Shown: in pieces, positions 1 to 9,826 of the stretch | Layout: each line of letters begins with the position of its first letter | Position numbering within the stretch: position 1 is the first letter of the stretch | Source: Cochliopodium minus | Taxonomy: Eukaryota; Discosea; Himatismenida; Cochliopodiidae | Direction of reading: 5' to 3' | Assembly: GCA_024220525.1 (NCBI GenBank) | Contig: JAMYWO010000097.1 | Span: forward strand, 53,723 to 117,722 | Length of the DNA stretch: 64,000 bases | The notes under the pieces: model-generated | Database searches by the model: none | Told to the model about the DNA's origin: nothing | The model's input: the letters and a program-made list of their open reading frames with translations, nothing else | Translations under genes and position numbers: made by a program

Positions 1-354
1 TAATTTGCATATTCATGATTATCTTCTCATTAATTTACCTAATGAGAGGAAACCATTTGTTAATGTTGTCATAATTTGATTCACGGCTATGAAAATTGCA
101 TTTGGATACCATCTTTTGCTTATCCACAAGGTGGATGAGGATGATAATGAGGGATATAGCTAATATGGACTTCATATTTAATATGATATCCCAATCCCAG
201 CTTCTACAGAAGAGTTTGAAAAAACAACAACTCAATTTTTTTTTTTTAATAAAAATAGGTTGAATAAAGAAATGTATCAGAGGAAAGATCTCAATTATAA
301 TGATTGAAATCTTGAAATTGAGCATGATATTCTCAAATTTTATTAAAAAAAAAA
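1..354. other. Left-edge non-coding stretch
   Basis: I see no convincing gene here. An open minus-strand frame covers part of it but is AT-driven (runs of Phe, Ile, Lys), has no recognisable domain and overlaps the start of the membrane-protein gene on the other strand. It is probably the promoter and 5' flank of the gene starting at 355. Confidence 0.5.
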
Positions 355-945
355 ATGATGGAGACAGAATTGAATATAGACGATGATAACTTGAATGATG
401 GAGGTGAATCCAATCTCTCGCCATATACCTCTGATCTTCATGATAACGAAGCAGAGGGGAAAAGGATATTGACGATGATAGTGGCGAACATAGCAGGATT
501 GGTTGGCTTCATCCCATATTTCTATCTGATGTTATTGACACCTTTAATAGTTATATTTGGGCTTGTATTTTTATATAAGAGAAGAAGAAGCATCGATAGA
601 AAAACTCAGCTGAATGTCACCTATTTGTTCGGCATATTGGCATGTGTGGCATGTGTGATATCCTTCTCCCTTGGCCTAATTTTTAAATTGGAAAATGTGT
701 TTGGAAAAATCACCAAATTCTATTATTCTTGGGTTCCAGCACTCCTCTTGTGGGTAACAACATCCAACTTGATCAATTTAAAAAAAAATTAAAACTTTTA
801 AATCAAATAATAACTTTCTTTTTATTTATTAAAGGCTTGTTGGGTATCGTTCTCCACCATATTTCTGTTTGAGTTGAGAAGGAGAAACAAGACGATGGAG
901 AGATTCAATCATGTTACAGATACAGATGGGGAGAATATAAATTAA
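355..945 (+). CDS. Small multi-pass membrane protein, two exons
   Basis: Two exons, 355-753 and 835-945, joined through an 81-bp AT-rich intron (donor gtaaca, acceptor ttaaag), give 169 residues in phase and end in TAA. The N-terminal ~35 residues are acidic and soluble. About four hydrophobic segments follow (around residues 40-60, 62-80, 92-115 and 125-147), split by a basic loop containing KRRRS, and the C-terminal tail is short and polar. Reading straight through the intron would stop the frame within 13 codons, whereas the splice extends the last hydrophobic segment in frame, which is why I prefer it. I recognise no family. The start is the first of two adjacent ATG codons after an A-rich leader. 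Confidence 0.65.
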
Positions 946-1104
946 AAAAAATAAAAAAAAAAAAAAAAAATATGAAAAAAAAAGTTTTTTTTATTTCCAA
1001 AGATAAAGTTTAAAAATATACAATTAAAAAATAATAGATTCATATTACAAAATCATGATCTTTACAAAAACGAAAGATCATGATATGATCATATGGATGA
1101 TATA

Positions 1105-1578
1105 TCACTTTGGATCATTGTTGTGTGAAATGAGATTGTTGAGGATGCTGGCGCCAGAAGAGGGAGGGGTGTTAGATTTGGAATAATTGATATAATTGGG
1201 ATTAGAATTGGAATGAGAGTTAGAGTTGAGGATGGTAGGATGGTTATGGTTGTTGGATTTCAATCGATGGATATATTCACGCAGTACACCATTCTCTTCC
1301 TCAACATAAGATAAATAAGATAATTGCTGTTGAAGGGATTTGATGCACACCTGCTGCTCATCGACGAACATCTGGAAGGAATCCATCTGATTCTGCATAT
1401 TCAACAGATGATTATTCGCATCTTGGAGCTGCAATAATAGCCCGCCAACAAGATTAGACGTGTATTTGAAGCTGTTGCTGAATTTCTCCGCTTCTTTTTG
1501 TTGATATTTGAGTATTTTTTTGTTGAGATCCAATTTCAATTGTATATCTTCAAATGTGGTTCGGGTGATCATATCCAT
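1105..1578 (-). CDS. Coiled-coil protein, single exon
   Basis: An uninterrupted 157-residue frame from ATG at 1578. The first two thirds are rich in Gln, Leu, Lys and Glu with heptad-like spacing, including LLLQLQDANNHLLNMQNQM, so a coiled coil is likely over about residues 10-105. The C-terminal ~50 residues are Asn/Ser/Pro-rich and probably disordered. There is no signal peptide or membrane segment. Function is unknown; a scaffold or complex subunit is possible but cannot be read from the sequence. Confidence 0.65.
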   Translation of the reverse strand: MDMITRTTFEDIQLKLDLNKKILKYQQKEAEKFSNSFKYTSNLVGGLLLQLQDANNHLLNMQNQMDSFQMFVDEQQVCIKSLQQQLSYLSYVEEENGVLREYIHRLKSNNHNHPTILNSNSHSNSNPNYINYSKSNTPPSSGASILNNLISHNNDPK

Positions 1579-1831
1579 TTGTGAATTTTGTTTTGCCTTT
1601 TGGTCAAAAAAGATTCAATTGAGAAAAAAGTTATTATGTTTTAAAACTTGATGGCAATTTTCATATTCCATCTTTTTTTGATAAATATAGTGAAAATTTC
1701 ATTAGGAAAAATAATTTGCATTATTATGCGAATCACTATACATTGTATGTAATATCAATATCTCAACATATGATACAATTTTATTAATGAGATCTAAATA
1801 ATCCATGATTTGTGATAAGTCTTATTATTCG

Positions 1832-2485
1832 TTAATTTACCTCGATGAAGATATTCTGATGATAATCCTCGTCATATTCCTGATAATATTTGCTATCAGT
1901 GAACACCTCATCCTTGCTCTTATTATGCTCCCTCACTTGCACGATATTCTTCCTCAATTTGATGCCAGGAAATGAGGAATTCTCTTGCTGCTCAATCTCA
2001 TTCTCCTCCTCCTCACTATCGATGAACAGATCCTCATTATCCTTCTTCTTGGACAATACCATCTTGATTTTGTTGAACATACGGTTCTTTTTATCGAGAT
2101 TCTTCTTATCATTGGTCTTCAAGATCTTTTTTGAGATCTTTATATTGTTTGATGGTGGCTTTCTTGGGCTGATGGGGATATGTTGTCTCAAATCCGACTC
2201 CTTCATCTTGATCTCCTCATTGGAATCGTTTCGTACGATGTAGTGGGTGTTCTCGTTGTCGGTTGATCTTATTATCGTCCCTATTTTCCAATTGCTGTTT
2301 GAATCTTTGTATTGCACCTGCTGATTATCCGAGAAGGTGTTGAATGTTACGCTCTTATTTGTCGTATTGTTATTTATATTGATATTATTGACATTATTTA
2401 CATTAGTATTGGTATTGATCACCAGATTATGGCTATTACTCCCATTATTGTTAATATTTGTATTATTATTGTTGATATTTTCCAT
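1832..2485 (-). CDS. Asn-rich protein with possible Tudor-like segment
   Basis: A 217-residue frame from ATG at 2485. The first ~45 residues are almost pure Asn/Thr/Ile/Val low complexity. Residues ~57-100 alternate hydrophobic and polar positions (WKIGTIIRSTDNENTHYIV), as in a small beta-barrel of the Tudor/agenet type; this is inferred from pattern only. A Lys-rich stretch and an acidic EEEENE region follow. The frame could also be spliced near its end: a gtaaat donor at about 1840 could join an exon ending near 1740, changing only the last few residues. Function unknown. Confidence 0.55.
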   Translation of the reverse strand: MENINNNNTNINNNGSNSHNLVINTNTNVNNVNNININNNTTNKSVTFNTFSDNQQVQYKDSNSNWKIGTIIRSTDNENTHYIVRNDSNEEIKMKESDLRQHIPISPRKPPSNNIKISKKILKTNDKKNLDKKNRMFNKIKMVLSKKKDNEDLFIDSEEEENEIEQQENSSFPGIKLRKNIVQVREHNKSKDEVFTDSKYYQEYDEDYHQNIFIEVN

Positions 2486-2729
2486 TTATTATTGTGGCTC
2501 TATTAATTCTTTTTCCAATTATCAAAGATTTTGAATTTTTGAGTACAATTTTTTTTATTATTTTCAGTTATCTATTCAAAAAAAATATTTAAGAACTGAA
2601 AATTATCAATCTAGTTGCACATGACCATAATTTCCTTATATTCAAGATTCCCTTTTATTGTTTTTCGAAAGAAAAAAAAACGGGGATATATTTTGAAATA
2701 TATATAAAATTGGTATCTTTAGTTCATTG

Positions 2730-3859
2730 ATGTTTGATTTCAACAATGTTAAATTAAAGAAAGTAGAAAAAGTTGAAAAGAAAGCGATAAAGATATTAAA
2801 GAGCACATTGGGAGATGATGTATTAGATGAAATAGAGGGATCGGCAATACTGGAATTACCCTCCACATTCACGATATTGACATATAATATAATGAAGGAG
2901 CAGGATAATCTGGAGAATAGAATGGTTCATAATATAAAAATCCTATATTAACATCAATATATTAACCTCAAATACATACTTCAATTGATATTATCATTTG
3001 TTACATTTTCAATTAATTTTTAAAATCCAGTTTGCTTTGTCCAATTTGATCAATGATAGAGATCCCACTTTCATTTTTTTGCAGGAGAATCAAACAGCAC
3101 ACCAGAAGCTGCTTCTTAAAAACTTAAAGAGGAGTTACTTCCTATCCAGCTTTGAAGGACAGGAACAGGGATTCAAAACAACAATATTAAGCATCTATTC
3201 CATAAAAGAGTGCTACCTACTGGATACATTAGGGAGGTAAAATATAAAAACTTTTGTTCAATTGTTTAAAATTTAATTTAAAATTAAATTTTTTTTATTT
3301 TTTATTTTTTATTTTATTATTATATAAATTAACATTAAATTTATTTATTATAAGAGATTCAATTATGGTTGTTTTGGAAGATAATACTGGCAACAAAATG
3401 ACTCTTACATGCGTACATTTGACGAGTGGCCAGAACGACTCTAAGAGAAAATCTCAAATAAAGTTTTTGCACGAAAAGCTGAGTGAATACAAAGACAAGT
3501 TCATTTGTGGAGACTTTAATGCTTGTAATTTCTTCGAAGATGACAAAAGTGTTGTTCAGTAATGATTTTTTTTTGTTCAACTTATTTCATTTTTTTTTTT
3601 TTTCAACTTTTTTGTGAGGGATGGGTATGTGGACACTTGGGCTCTCTTGTTCCCCAACAACCATGGGTTTACGAGGAGAGGAATGAGAGAAAGGTTGGAC
3701 AGAATAACCTTCATCAGTCAAAAATACAATCCCTCTCACATCGAGATACTGGGGATAGATGAAATAAACTGTCAAAGTCACATAGACAAAAAAGAACATC
3801 AAAAATATCCTTTTATTTCTGACCATTATGCTTTGTTTTCAAAGTTCATTTCGAAATAA
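2730..3859 (+). CDS. TDP2-like endonuclease/exonuclease/phosphatase-fold enzyme
   Basis: Four exons (2730-2924, 3031-3236, 3355-3558, 3619-3859) give 281 residues exactly in phase. The motifs of the EEP superfamily are in order: LTYNI with Asn53, FLQEN with Glu84, VHLTSG with His155, CGDFN with Asp187, and ISDHY with His271. Spacing and the HLTSG motif resemble tyrosyl-DNA phosphodiesterase 2, which removes topoisomerase II peptides from 5' DNA ends using Mg2+. An mRNA-directed relative cannot be excluded. The first intron uses an unusual gttcat donor; it was chosen because the join yields the expected helix between the Asn and Glu motifs. There is no signal peptide, so it is probably nuclear or cytosolic. 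Confidence 0.8.
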
Positions 3860-3965
3860 AATTTTTTTTTTTTGAACAATTTATTTTTTTTTTTTAAAAA
3901 AAAAATTAAAATTAAATAATAATAAAGCTTTTTTTTCGTGTCTATCCTTCCCACTTGTGACTTTT

Positions 3966-5797
3966 TCAGTCAATCAACTTGGACGGGTTGGGTGTCACAA
4001 ACAAGCCATAAGTCATGGTAGGTTTTTGGTTTTGGATTTTGAGTTGATGGTAGATGGAAAAATTGGACCACAAAAAAGTGGCAAAACCAGCGAAAATGTG
4101 CCAAATCTAGAAATAAATACAGAAAATAAAAAACTCTTTTGAAATTTAAATTTTTTTTTTAAAAAAAAATAATATCATATTTTAATGAATTTGCTTTTTA
4201 ATTTTATCAATATTTTTGTTTTAAATGTATAAATTTTTTTAAATTTTTTGAACATTTTTATTTATTAAATTTTTTTATTTTTTTATATTTTTTTTAATTT
4301 TTAAAATTTTTTTTAATCTTTTTAAAATTTTTTACAGCGTGGAGTTGCAAAGACTTGACATCATCACAAAAGTTTCTTTCAATCAACCAACAAGTAAAAG
4401 CGAATCCATAAGTCATGATGGCTTTGATGAAGTAAGATCTGAGTTCGGGAGAGGTGGTGAAAATGACTTGTAAACTTTTGATTATGCAAAACACTGTTTC
4501 TACTCCGAAAGCTAATTGATGGAGGAGTGGGTTGGTTGGATCGCTGAAAACCTAAAAAAAAAAAAAAATAAACAGAAAAAAAAAAACATTTAATAATAAT
4601 AAAATAATCGAAAAATAAATAGATAATTTATTAAATTGGAAATAAAAAAAACATGAAAAATAAAATGAAGAAAAATATTGAATTTACAAAAAAAAAATTC
4701 CATGTAAATAAATATAAAGTAAAAGAAATAAATAAATGATATAGAAGAAATTAAATGTAAAATTTTTAAAAAAATAAATACAATAGATATAGATTATCAA
4801 TAAAAACATAGTTAAAGATAAAAAGTTAATAAAAATAAATATATTAGGACAGAAAAAATAAAAACCTTCAAAAAATAAAAAAATAACAATTTTTCAAAAT
4901 AAAAATTTTCTAAAAAAGATTCAAAAAAAAATTAAATAAATGTCCTACAAAAAAACTGATCGTGAACCCAAGACCAAGCAGCAAATATGGCAATAATTTG
5001 GTGAATCGAGGATAATTTTTATAATCTGCGTACAACATGTACAACATGACCAATGTTCCATATTCCTGTACAATAAAGAAAAAAAATTCGTGGGTTGATA
5101 AACAACTTTTATACTTTTTTTTTTTTCTTTTTTTTTTTTTCTTTTTTTTTACCATCGGCAATTCATCTGATAATTGAAATGTATATAACAACGTGGCATG
5201 AAAAAGCACAGATCCAATACCAACAGTCATCAATCTTATATTTGAGAATGATTTTTAAAATATTAAATTAACTATTATAACATTTTCAGCTAAAAAATAT
5301 ATTATTTTTTCAACATTTTTATCTCTCTCGTTATAATATGTTTCATTTGGAATATTTATACCCTATCCATCCTATTCCTAATCCCTATTCAAATTTTTTT
5401 TTATTTTAAGAAAATTCAGAAAAAATTTATTTTCTGTTTTTTATATTTTTCTTAGGAACGGATTTACTAAAGATTTTATTTTGTGCATCTTGTGTTTATA
5501 CATCCAATAGAGCCCAAAGACACCATAGGATACGATCAACAAGCTTGATAATGTATTCCAAAATTCTGCGATATAATATGTGACCTCATAATTGTTCTCA
5601 CACCAATCTTGTCATTAAAAATGAGTGAGTATGAAATATAAAATAAAGGGGAAATTAAAATGTATGTCGAATATTTTTCAATAATTCGAAATTGAATTGC
5701 TTATATGAAGCTCAATATAGATGTATTGAAGGGAGCATAATGATTAATTCAAGAAAGGTTTGATACCTATATTTGCAGTTGGTTTTCCCCAAAACAT
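3966..5797 (-). CDS. Alkaline ceramidase
   Basis: Six exons (5797-5767, 5607-5460, 5234-5153, 5065-4949, 4551-4336, 4106-3966) give 244 residues in phase. This is a family-typical length for the CREST-superfamily hydrolase that cleaves ceramide into sphingosine and fatty acid in ER/Golgi membranes. Diagnostic motifs are DWCENNYEVTYYIAEFWNT near the N-terminus, GIGSVLFHATL (Ser and zinc-binding His), SDELPM (Asp) and LHAIWHI (two zinc-binding His). About seven hydrophobic segments are visible. The exon 2 donor is uncertain: only a gttcct site fits the phase, while a better-looking gtaaat 8 bases earlier breaks the frame. Two introns contain long A or T runs. Confidence 0.85.
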
Positions 5798-5973
5798 ACT
5801 TTTTTTTATTTTTATTTTTTTTTTTGATTTTTTAATAAATTTGAAAAAAAAATATTGGATTAACAAAAGTATCCAGTACTGATTTACACAAACATCAAAA
5901 GGGAATTATAAAAATGATATACAAAGGGAATATTTATATGAAGAGGAGGAATTTGTGGAGGAATTTAAATAAT

Positions 5974-6336
5974 GGATAAAAAGAAAGAAAAGAACACTGT
6001 CGAAAATTTCGGCAAGAAAATATTCAGATTTTAGATTAAAATTTGCCTAAATTATATTTTTTTTTCTCTGAAACCATTCATATTAATGTATATAATTTTA
6101 CATTAATTTGATTAAAATTAAAAAAGGTTTATTATTTTTTTCTGAGAGACAAAACGCAATAAGAAGTGGTAACGAGAATGGCAACGTTCTTTGGGAAGCA
6201 CAAGGAAATGGAAGATTTCACGGATTCTTTTCTATATTTGGAAATAAGAAGGAGGGTAACAATCATGGAGTTCAATTTGTAAGAGTTTTTCATAAATTCA
6301 CTTTTTAAATAAATTGAATAAATAAAAATAAGTAGG
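5974..6336 (+). CDS. Possible small gene, frame unresolved
   Basis: Positions 6150-6290 are distinctly richer in G and C than their surroundings, as in this genome's exons, and a clean gtaaga donor lies at about 6281. Two frames stay open: one starts MATFFGKHKEM, the other reads GNGRFHGFFSIFGN. I cannot decide between them or fix a first exon; an ATG at 5974 followed by a Lys-rich stretch is a candidate. It converges on the 3' end of the Sel1 gene. No family is recognised. Confidence 0.25.
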
Positions 6337-6347
6337 TTTTAAATTTT

Positions 6348-7106
6348 TTACTGATATTCTGGTTTCCACTTAACTTGATTTACTAAATTGAAAAAATTAC
6401 TTTGGCTATTATCTAGATCGTATTTGTGGATCATCAACAAATAATAACAATGGCAAGCTTTGTCTAAGTTGATCTCCATTTCCTTTAAAAAAAAAAATTT
6501 TATTTGAAAATTTGAATCAAAAAATAAAATAATTAAAAAACAGAAAAAATAAACTAAGAAAAAAAAAGATTTAAATTTACTTCATTCCCACTTTTGTACA
6601 TTATTGCAAGATTTTTGGCTGCCAGTAAGTGACCCTCGTTGATTGCAAGTTTGTAATATTTCTTAGCCTTTTTGTAGTTTAGATCAGTGCCTCTCCCAGT
6701 GTCATACAAGAAAGCAATCATGCCATACAAAATCCTTAATTTTAAAATAAAAGAATTTATAAAATTAAAAATAATTATTTAAATAAATAAAAAGGAATCT
6801 TTACAATTTCTCTTCTTTGTGTATTTTATTATCGATATATTCAATCAATATCTTGTAACATTCAAAATAATTTTTTTCTATCCCCCATCCAAAATAGAGC
6901 ATTCTTGCTTTTGCCAATCTATTCCCATTCTCTGCAGATAATAGCAACCATTTTTTTGCTTCCTCATCTCTTTGTGAATTTTTTTGATTCTTGTTTCCCA
7001 TTTGGAATATATATGAGATCATCAATTGGGATAAGGGATCTCCATTGGTGGCTCTTTCCAGATAATCATCATAATTCTTTTCAAAATCAAATCGATTTGA
7101 ATGCAT
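6348..7106 (-). CDS. Sel1-repeat protein
   Basis: Three exons (7106-6805, 6734-6581, 6482-6348) give 196 residues in phase. At least two Sel1/TPR-like repeats are clear. One contains AKKWLLLSAENGNRLAKARM and the next AKKYYKLAINEGHLLAAKNL, with the Gly-x-Gly loop of the family (YDTGRGTD). Sel1 repeats form alpha-alpha superhelices that bind partner proteins, often in ER-associated degradation or signalling. There is no signal peptide. The start at 7106 is the first ATG after a poly-T/A tract; the open frame continues upstream but only from a GTG and looks non-coding. The partner is unknown. Confidence 0.8.
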
Positions 7107-7528
7107 CTTTTTTTTTTTTTTTATTTTTGTGAAGATAAGCCAAAGAAAACAAATTTGAGAGCAAATAGGTAAGATAAGATCAAAAAAAACAATTTCTATG
7201 CTCGAACCATTTGACACTTTACAAATTGGATCTCTATTTATTCAAAGGATTCATTATCTTTAAATTAAACAAAATTACTCCTGTTCAAAAATAGTAAACT
7301 GATATTGAATAATCTTTTGTCGATGAGAAAATTTTTCGAAGAATTTCTACCTCTTCATCTAACTTACAATAGGTATAGACCTTCCATTGTTTTAATAATT
7401 AAAATTACTTATTCATCTAGAAAAATTTGATTTGATTCAAAAAATTCAATAAGATTGATTAATGATATTAAATTATAAACAAATATCAAAAAAAAAAAGA
7501 AATTTGAAAAAAGAATTTCAATTTTTTT
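7107..7528. other. Intergenic stretch without gene
   Basis: About 420 bases of AT-rich sequence between the Sel1 gene start and the 3' end of the F-box/SPRY pseudogene. No conserved frame, repeat or RNA gene was recognised. It should contain the promoter of the leftward-transcribed Sel1 gene. Confidence 0.5.
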
Positions 7529-8322
7529 TTATTTTTTAGGTTTTATTTGAGAACTAGTTTGGTTGTTTGATTTTAGATTCTGTAGTTTTGAAAAAATTCC
7601 AATTTTGCCAAAGAAAGAAACCTCATCAGAAATATAAAAACATTGATTTACAATCTCATATGACTCAATAACCACTGTAAAAGAAATGGTAGTTATCTAG
7701 AAAAACATGAGAGTTTTAAAAATATTAAAAACTAAAATAAAATCAAAGAAAAATAATTGAGGAAAAAATAAAAATAATAATATTAAAAATTTAAACAAAA
7801 TATTCAAATGAATTAATTTAATAAAATAAATCTCTTTACCATCAGGTAAATTTTCAAAAGCAACACCATCCCCAGATTTCTTTCCGTTGATGTAATAAGT
7901 CATTGTTTTGTTTTTACTATCTAAATCCAAATAAATTCCCACCAAATCTCCTTTTTTAATATTAAAAGAGGAGTTAAACAAGTCAAAATTTGTTCAAATA
8001 AAAGAAAAGAAAAAAAGAAATAAATGTGGATGTAACCTGCTTTCCAAAGTGCTTTATGTTGTTTCAATTTTTTGTGATATTTTGAAATTGCACTATACTT
8101 TTTGTGAGTGTATGGATCTCTAAAGAAAAAAAGGTTTTGATATAGAATAAAGAAAAAAAGGATTTGATATAGAATAAAGAATTGAAAGAATAAATTTTTC
8201 TGAAGAACAAATATATATATATAGGTTTGTTGTGTTTTGTTGCATCGAGATAAAATTCCAATTTGTCTTAATTCCAAATATTCACCAAGATAATTGAATA
8301 TTGAGATAGGCAATTTCTCCAT
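7529..8322 (-). pseudogene. F-box/SPRY paralogue, decayed tandem copy
   Basis: This is a copy of the gene at 8428-9538. The first 32 residues (MEKLPISIFNYLGEYLELR...) and the exons at 8119-8037 and 7950-7840 are nearly identical. Two lesions are visible. The segment encoding about residues 33-150 of the paralogue is missing, replaced by a TA-rich stretch (8155-8230) with no usable donor. In the last exon a one-base difference after FYSG shifts the frame into TGA, although the shifted frame continues to resemble the paralogue. It is therefore probably non-functional, unless a shorter product is made. Adjacent same-strand placement indicates tandem duplication. Confidence 0.75.
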
Positions 8323-8427
8323 TTCAGATAAATTGTAGAATTATAAACAAAGATAAGAATTTAAAATGTGGAATTTCAATTTTATTTTTTATTTTTTAAA
8401 TTGTTTTTAATTTTTTTGATATAAAAT

Positions 8428-9538
8428 TTATTTAAGAAAATTGGCCTTTGATTCACTAAATGCTAACTTTGATTCGGAATCTTTGAATAAGATGTGTATA
8501 TCACAAAAGAAAGAAACTTCATCAGAAATATAGAACCTGTTGTTCAAAATCTCGTAAGAATCATTGCATCCACTGAAGTAAAAATGATATCTTTCTAAAA
8601 AAAAAATGAATGGATGTTTTTAAGAAAAAAATAATTTGATGAGGAAAAATAATACTTTTGAAAAATTTAAACAAAAAAAAAAGAAAATTAATTAATAAAA
8701 TGAATTAATTTTAAAATAAATTTTTTTACCATCAGGTAAATTTTCAAAAGCAACACCATCTTCAGATTTCTTTCCGTTGATGTAATAAGTCATGGTTTTG
8801 TTTTTACTATCTAAATCCAAATAAATTCCCACCAAATCTCCTTTTTTAATATTAAAAGAGGAGTTAAATACAAGTCAAAGTTTGGTTAAATAAAATAAAA
8901 GAAAAAAAGAAATAAATGTGTAAGTGTTAAACCTGTTTTCCAAAGTGCTTTATGTTGTGGCAAATTTTTGTGATAGATTGAAGTTGCATTATAGTTTTTC
9001 TGAGTAATTGGATCTCTAAATATAATAATAATATAGATTATAAGAATATTTCAGCTAAAAAAAAATAGTTCTATCGTATTATTTGCCTGTAATCTTTATA
9101 ATGGCTTGAATGAGCAAAATTTCCATCTCCAAAACATGGTCCTTCTAATTCTGAGTTTGGGAATGCAATTCCAAGGAATCCAAGATTATATTTGTGAATT
9201 TTGAAGAGAACGAAATGTTTTCCTGTTTTGAATGATAGATTTGTTATTGCACATGACCAATTCTTGGTTGTTATAGACTTTCCATTATTTGTAATTTCGA
9301 TATATTCTCCTTTTTTCTCCCATTTCAAATCAGAATTTTCTCTGACAAATTCTTTCCAAGTTTTAAATTCTTCAGGTAAAATATTTACTTGATATCTCTT
9401 TCTGGAATAGTGATAGAAGATTTTATCTTTGTTAATATTGTTGTGTATTGTTTTGCTGCATCGAGATAAAATTCCAATTTGTCTCAATTCTAAAAATTCA
9501 CCAAGATAATTGAATATTGAGATAGGCAATTTCTCCAT
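8428..9538 (-). CDS. F-box and SPRY domain protein
   Basis: Four exons (9538-9087, 9015-8933, 8840-8730, 8594-8428) give 270 residues in phase. The N-terminus (LPISIFNYLGEFLELRQIG) is an F-box, the Skp1-binding adaptor of SCF ubiquitin ligases. From about residue 75 a SPRY/B30.2-like substrate-recognition region follows: WSCAITN, HFVLFKI, LGFLGIAF and KGDLVGIYLDLDSKNKTMTYY. Intron 1 starts with GC instead of GT (TACAG/gcaaat), the only site that keeps frame. The 111-bp third exon corresponds to the SPRY GDVIG...LDL strand pair. The target substrate is unknown. The decayed tandem copy lies just downstream on the same strand. Confidence 0.8.
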
Positions 9539-9826
9539 TTCAGAAAGATTTTAATTTTGTGCTAAAATTATATTTATAAATTCAATTTTTTTATTTTAAA
9601 GATTATCAAAAAGAAAGAAGAACTTTAACAATTTTCTCAAAATTTCCCTTTTTTTCCTTGTTCTCTGTTGAAAAAACAAAAGACTTGCTCGAGTTTGATC
9701 CGGAGGAAAGATATTTCAAAAATAAATAATTTAATAAAAAGATTATTTGTGGATTCACAAAACATTTATTAATTTTAAATTAAAATAAATAAAGAACAAA
9801 ATTGAATTCATTTTTAAAGTAGAAAA

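Noticed and set aside
2746-3859. Reading the TDP2-like gene as an ordinary AP endonuclease
   Set aside because: The VHLTSG and GDFN spacing and short length fit the TDP2-like branch better; AP endonucleases carry different DNA-contact loops. The call remains family-level.
4560-4910. Possible gene in the A-rich stretch
   Set aside because: It is the fifth intron region of the ceramidase gene, with no GC-rich coding segment and no frame continuity.
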